Shown: positions 62,161 through 64,000 of the stretch, one piece after another
Layout: each line of letters opens with the position of its first letter
Position numbering within the stretch: position 1 is the stretch's first letter
Assembly: GCA_900114885.1 (NCBI GenBank)
Contig: FOUN01000010.1
Location: 93,815-157,814 of the forward strand
DNA length: 64,000 nucleotides
Reading direction: 5' to 3'
Source: Psychrobacillus psychrodurans
GTDB lineage: Bacteria; Bacillota; Bacilli; Bacillales_A; Planococcaceae
The notes under the pieces: model-generated
Database searches by the model: none
Told to the model about the DNA's origin: nothing
Seen by the model: only the letters and a program-made list of their open reading frames with translations
Program-made: the position numbers and the translations under genes

Positions 62161-62239
62161 TTTTGGAATATTTACTCATCGTTCTGGACAGTATATAGGG
62201 GAATGTAAATTCTATCTATAATGTTTAGGAGGATGAAGA

Positions 62240-63835
62240 ATGGCAGAAGAGCAACCAAATAACGAGACAAATGTGGAAAATGAGGATACGCTCACTAATA
62301 GACAGGGGCATCCTGTAACGAATAATCAGCATATTAGAACTGTCGGAAACAGAGGGCCAGCAACTTTAGAAAACTATGATTTCATTGAAAAAATTAGTCA
62401 CTTTGACAGGGAACAAGTACCAGAGCGCGTCGTACATGCAAGGGGCGCAGGTGCGCATGGTTATTTCGAAGCTTACGGTGCTGTTGGGGACGAGGAAGTT
62501 TCTAAATATACTCGAGCTAAACTGTTTCAGGTAAAAGGAAAGAAAACTCCTGTATTTGTTAGATTTTCTTCCGTTATTCATGGAGGACATTCTCCAGAAA
62601 CATTGCGTGATCCACGCGGATTTGCAGTTAAATTTTATACAGAGGATGGAAACTGGGATTTAGTAGGGAATAATTTAAAAATATTCTTTATTCGTGATGC
62701 GATAAAGTTCCCAGATATGATTCATGCGTTTAAGCCAGATCCTGTAACGAATATTCAGGATTCTGAACGCTTCTTTGACTTTTGTGCTAGTTCACCTGAG
62801 TCCTTCCATATGGTTACATTTGTATATTCGCCGTGGGGAATTCCAGCAAATTATCGAATGATGCAAGGCTCTGGTGTGAATACGTATAAATGGGTAAACA
62901 ATGAAGGTAAAGCAGTACTCGTAAAATATCACTGGGAACCGAAGCAAGGTATACGAAATTTAACTCAAAAGGAAGCAGAGGAAATTCAGGCAAAGAACTT
63001 TAATCATGCCACACAAGATTTATATGATGCAATTGAAAAAGGTGACTTTCCTGAATGGGAGCTTCTAGTTCAAACGATGAGCGATGATGATCATCCAGAG
63101 CTCGATTTTGATCCATTAGATGATACGAAGCTTTGGCCAGAAGATTTATTTCCATGGAAAGCCGTAGGTAAAATGGTGTTAGATCGAAACCCTGAGGATT
63201 ACTTTACAGAAGTGGAGCAGGCGGCGTTTGGCACAGGGGTGCTCGTAGATGGGTTAGACTTTTCAGACGATAAAATGCTGCAAGGTCGCACATTTTCGTA
63301 CTCGGATACTCAGCGACATCGTGTTGGAGCGAACTATTTACAGCTTCCAATCAATGCTCCTAAGAAGCGCGTCGCAACCAATCAAAAGGGAGGACAGATG
63401 GCGTACCGGTTAGATAGAGGACCTTTCCAAAATCCACATATCAACTATGAGCCTTCTATATTAGATGGATTAAAGGAAGCAACACAGGTAGGCAAAGAAT
63501 ATACTCCTATGATAAAAGGAAACTTAGTTCGCGAATCCATCGATCGTCAAAGTAATACCAAGCAAGCTGGGGAAACTTATCGCCAATTTGAACAATGGGA
63601 AAAAACGGAGCTCATCTCTAATTTAGTAAATGACCTATCTGCATGTGATCCGCGAATTCAAGAGAAAATGATTGCACTAGCGGAGGAAGCGGATGCCGAT
63701 TATGGGCGACATTTAAGAGAGGGACTTGCTCAAGCTAAAAATAATGGTTCCTCTCAAAAACCGTTAGGAAATAAAGGCGGAGATCAAGCACCAGAACAAG
63801 CGGTCAAAAAAGGTCATGAAGCCGATCCATATTAA
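62240..63835 (+). CDS. Haem catalase (KatX-like)
   Basis: A 531-residue monofunctional catalase. The distal histidine lies in [17 protein letters not shown], the distal Asn in [15 protein letters not shown], and the proximal haem Tyr in [20 protein letters not shown]. The fold ends near residue 505 without the extra domain of large-subunit catalases. Length and the extended N-terminus ([20 protein letters not shown]) resemble spore catalase KatX of B. subtilis. The specific subtype is inference. AGGAGGATGA precedes the ATG. Confidence 0.92.
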   Translation: MAEEQPNNETNVENEDTLTNRQGHPVTNNQHIRTVGNRGPATLENYDFIEKISHFDREQVPERVVHARGAGAHGYFEAYGAVGDEEVSKYTRAKLFQVKGKKTPVFVRFSSVIHGGHSPETLRDPRGFAVKFYTEDGNWDLVGNNLKIFFIRDAIKFPDMIHAFKPDPVTNIQDSERFFDFCASSPESFHMVTFVYSPWGIPANYRMMQGSGVNTYKWVNNEGKAVLVKYHWEPKQGIRNLTQKEAEEIQAKNFNHATQDLYDAIEKGDFPEWELLVQTMSDDDHPELDFDPLDDTKLWPEDLFPWKAVGKMVLDRNPEDYFTEVEQAAFGTGVLVDGLDFSDDKMLQGRTFSYSDTQRHRVGANYLQLPINAPKKRVATNQKGGQMAYRLDRGPFQNPHINYEPSILDGLKEATQVGKEYTPMIKGNLVRESIDRQSNTKQAGETYRQFEQWEKTELISNLVNDLSACDPRIQEKMIALAEEADADYGRHLREGLAQAKNNGSSQKPLGNKGGDQAPEQAVKKGHEADPY

Positions 63836-63856
63836 CAGTAAAAACCCTGCTCTTTC

Positions 63857-64000
63857 TGGCACTGACTAACGTTTTTGAGACAGGAATAAAACACCCTATT
63901 ATGCGGCCAATTGACGGTATTGAACCGGCGATTGGCTGTTTAGTTTCGTTTGAATACGGATATTGTTATAATAAGTAATGTATTCTTCGACAATCTGTAT
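63857..64000 (-). mobile_element. End of an IS3/IS150-family insertion sequence (continues beyond window)
   Basis: TGGCACTGACTAACGTTTTT followed by GAGACA (63857-63882) resembles the terminal repeat of IS150-group elements. Transposase sequence begins 17 bases inside. The other end and target duplication are outside the window. Confidence 0.7.
63899..64000 (-). CDS. IS3/IS150-family transposase, C-terminal fragment
   Basis: The minus-strand frame reads IQIVEEYITYYNNIRIQTKL then NSQSPVQYRQLAA and stop at 63899. The YxxYYNxxRIQxKLNxxSPVQYR pattern is the hallmark end of OrfB transposases (DDE superfamily). The gene continues past base 64000, so completeness cannot be judged. Confidence 0.85.
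   Translation of the reverse strand: MQIVEEYITYYNNIRIQTKLNSQSPVQYRQLAA

Overview
The window looks like chromosomal DNA of a low-GC, endospore-forming Bacillales. A tricistronic ger germination operon, a KatX-like catalase, an SLH-domain wall protein, a SAM-I riboswitch before yitJ-metH and strong AGGAGG ribosome sites all fit. A Planococcaceae-type genus such as Psychrobacillus, Lysinibacillus or Sporosarcina is my inference, based on gene content and on a GC-rich dispersed repeat; no marker gene in the window proves it.

Layout. 1-2.6 kb: end of a siderophore ABC importer plus a flavin reductase-like gene. 2.9-4.3 kb: SF0329-family protein and a GNAT acetyltransferase. 4.4-6 kb (minus): ECF sigma factor with its anti-sigma/DUF4030 partner. 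6.3-8.9 kb: a YxlEFG-like ABC exporter operon (minus) diverging from an HTH regulator across two palindromes. 9-11.8 kb: methyltransferase, XRE regulator, peptidase E, monooxygenase-fold protein. 12.3-21.6 kb: a sugar island. It has a ChvE/XylF-type binding protein, ATPase and permease, then a membrane-anchored binding protein, LytS/YesM-type kinase, YesN-type regulator and a second sugar-binding lipoprotein. This matches the XylFII-LytS-YesN three-component architecture. Six direct repeats at an exact 21-bp period lie upstream of the sensor operon. 21.6-24.3 kb: a MutS2-like ATPase gene without an Smr domain behind a long structured leader (promoter, 7-codon ORF, branched RNA, two terminators); an in-frame TAA interrupts its N-terminus. 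A 58-codon gene follows.

24.4-28.6 kb: single genes (nucleotidyltransferase, Nudix, SRPBCC, LprI-domain lipoprotein, GNAT, GmhB-like phosphatase). 28.7-32.5 kb (minus): gerA-gerC-gerB. 32.9-38 kb: two DUF1292 paralogues, EcsC-family protein, a Ser/Arg/Tyr-rich mini-protein convergent with a protein kinase, and a YcdB/C-SLH wall protein. 38-44.2 kb: N-acetylglucosamine uptake and catabolism (EIIA, BglG/LicT-type antiterminator with an apparent ATT start, EIICB, NagA, SIS protein, NagB), preceded by a promoter, RAT element and overlapping terminator. 44.6-46.6 kb: PAS-GGDEF protein. 47.1-50 kb: kynU-kynA-kynB behind a near-consensus promoter. 50-53.6 kb: small membrane proteins, HemY/CgoX oxidase, NERD nuclease-domain protein. 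53.6-54 kb: eighteen 21-bp tandem repeats. 54-59.6 kb: SAM-I riboswitch, yitJ, metH. 59.6-64 kb: DUF817 protein, gene remnants, tatA, papain-like protein, catalase, and the edge of an IS3/IS150-family element.

The strongest candidates for something undescribed are the leader of the MutS2-like gene, the 21-bp phased operator array of the sugar sensor, the kinase/Ser-Arg-Tyr protein pair, and the hairpin-bearing 21-bp minisatellite.
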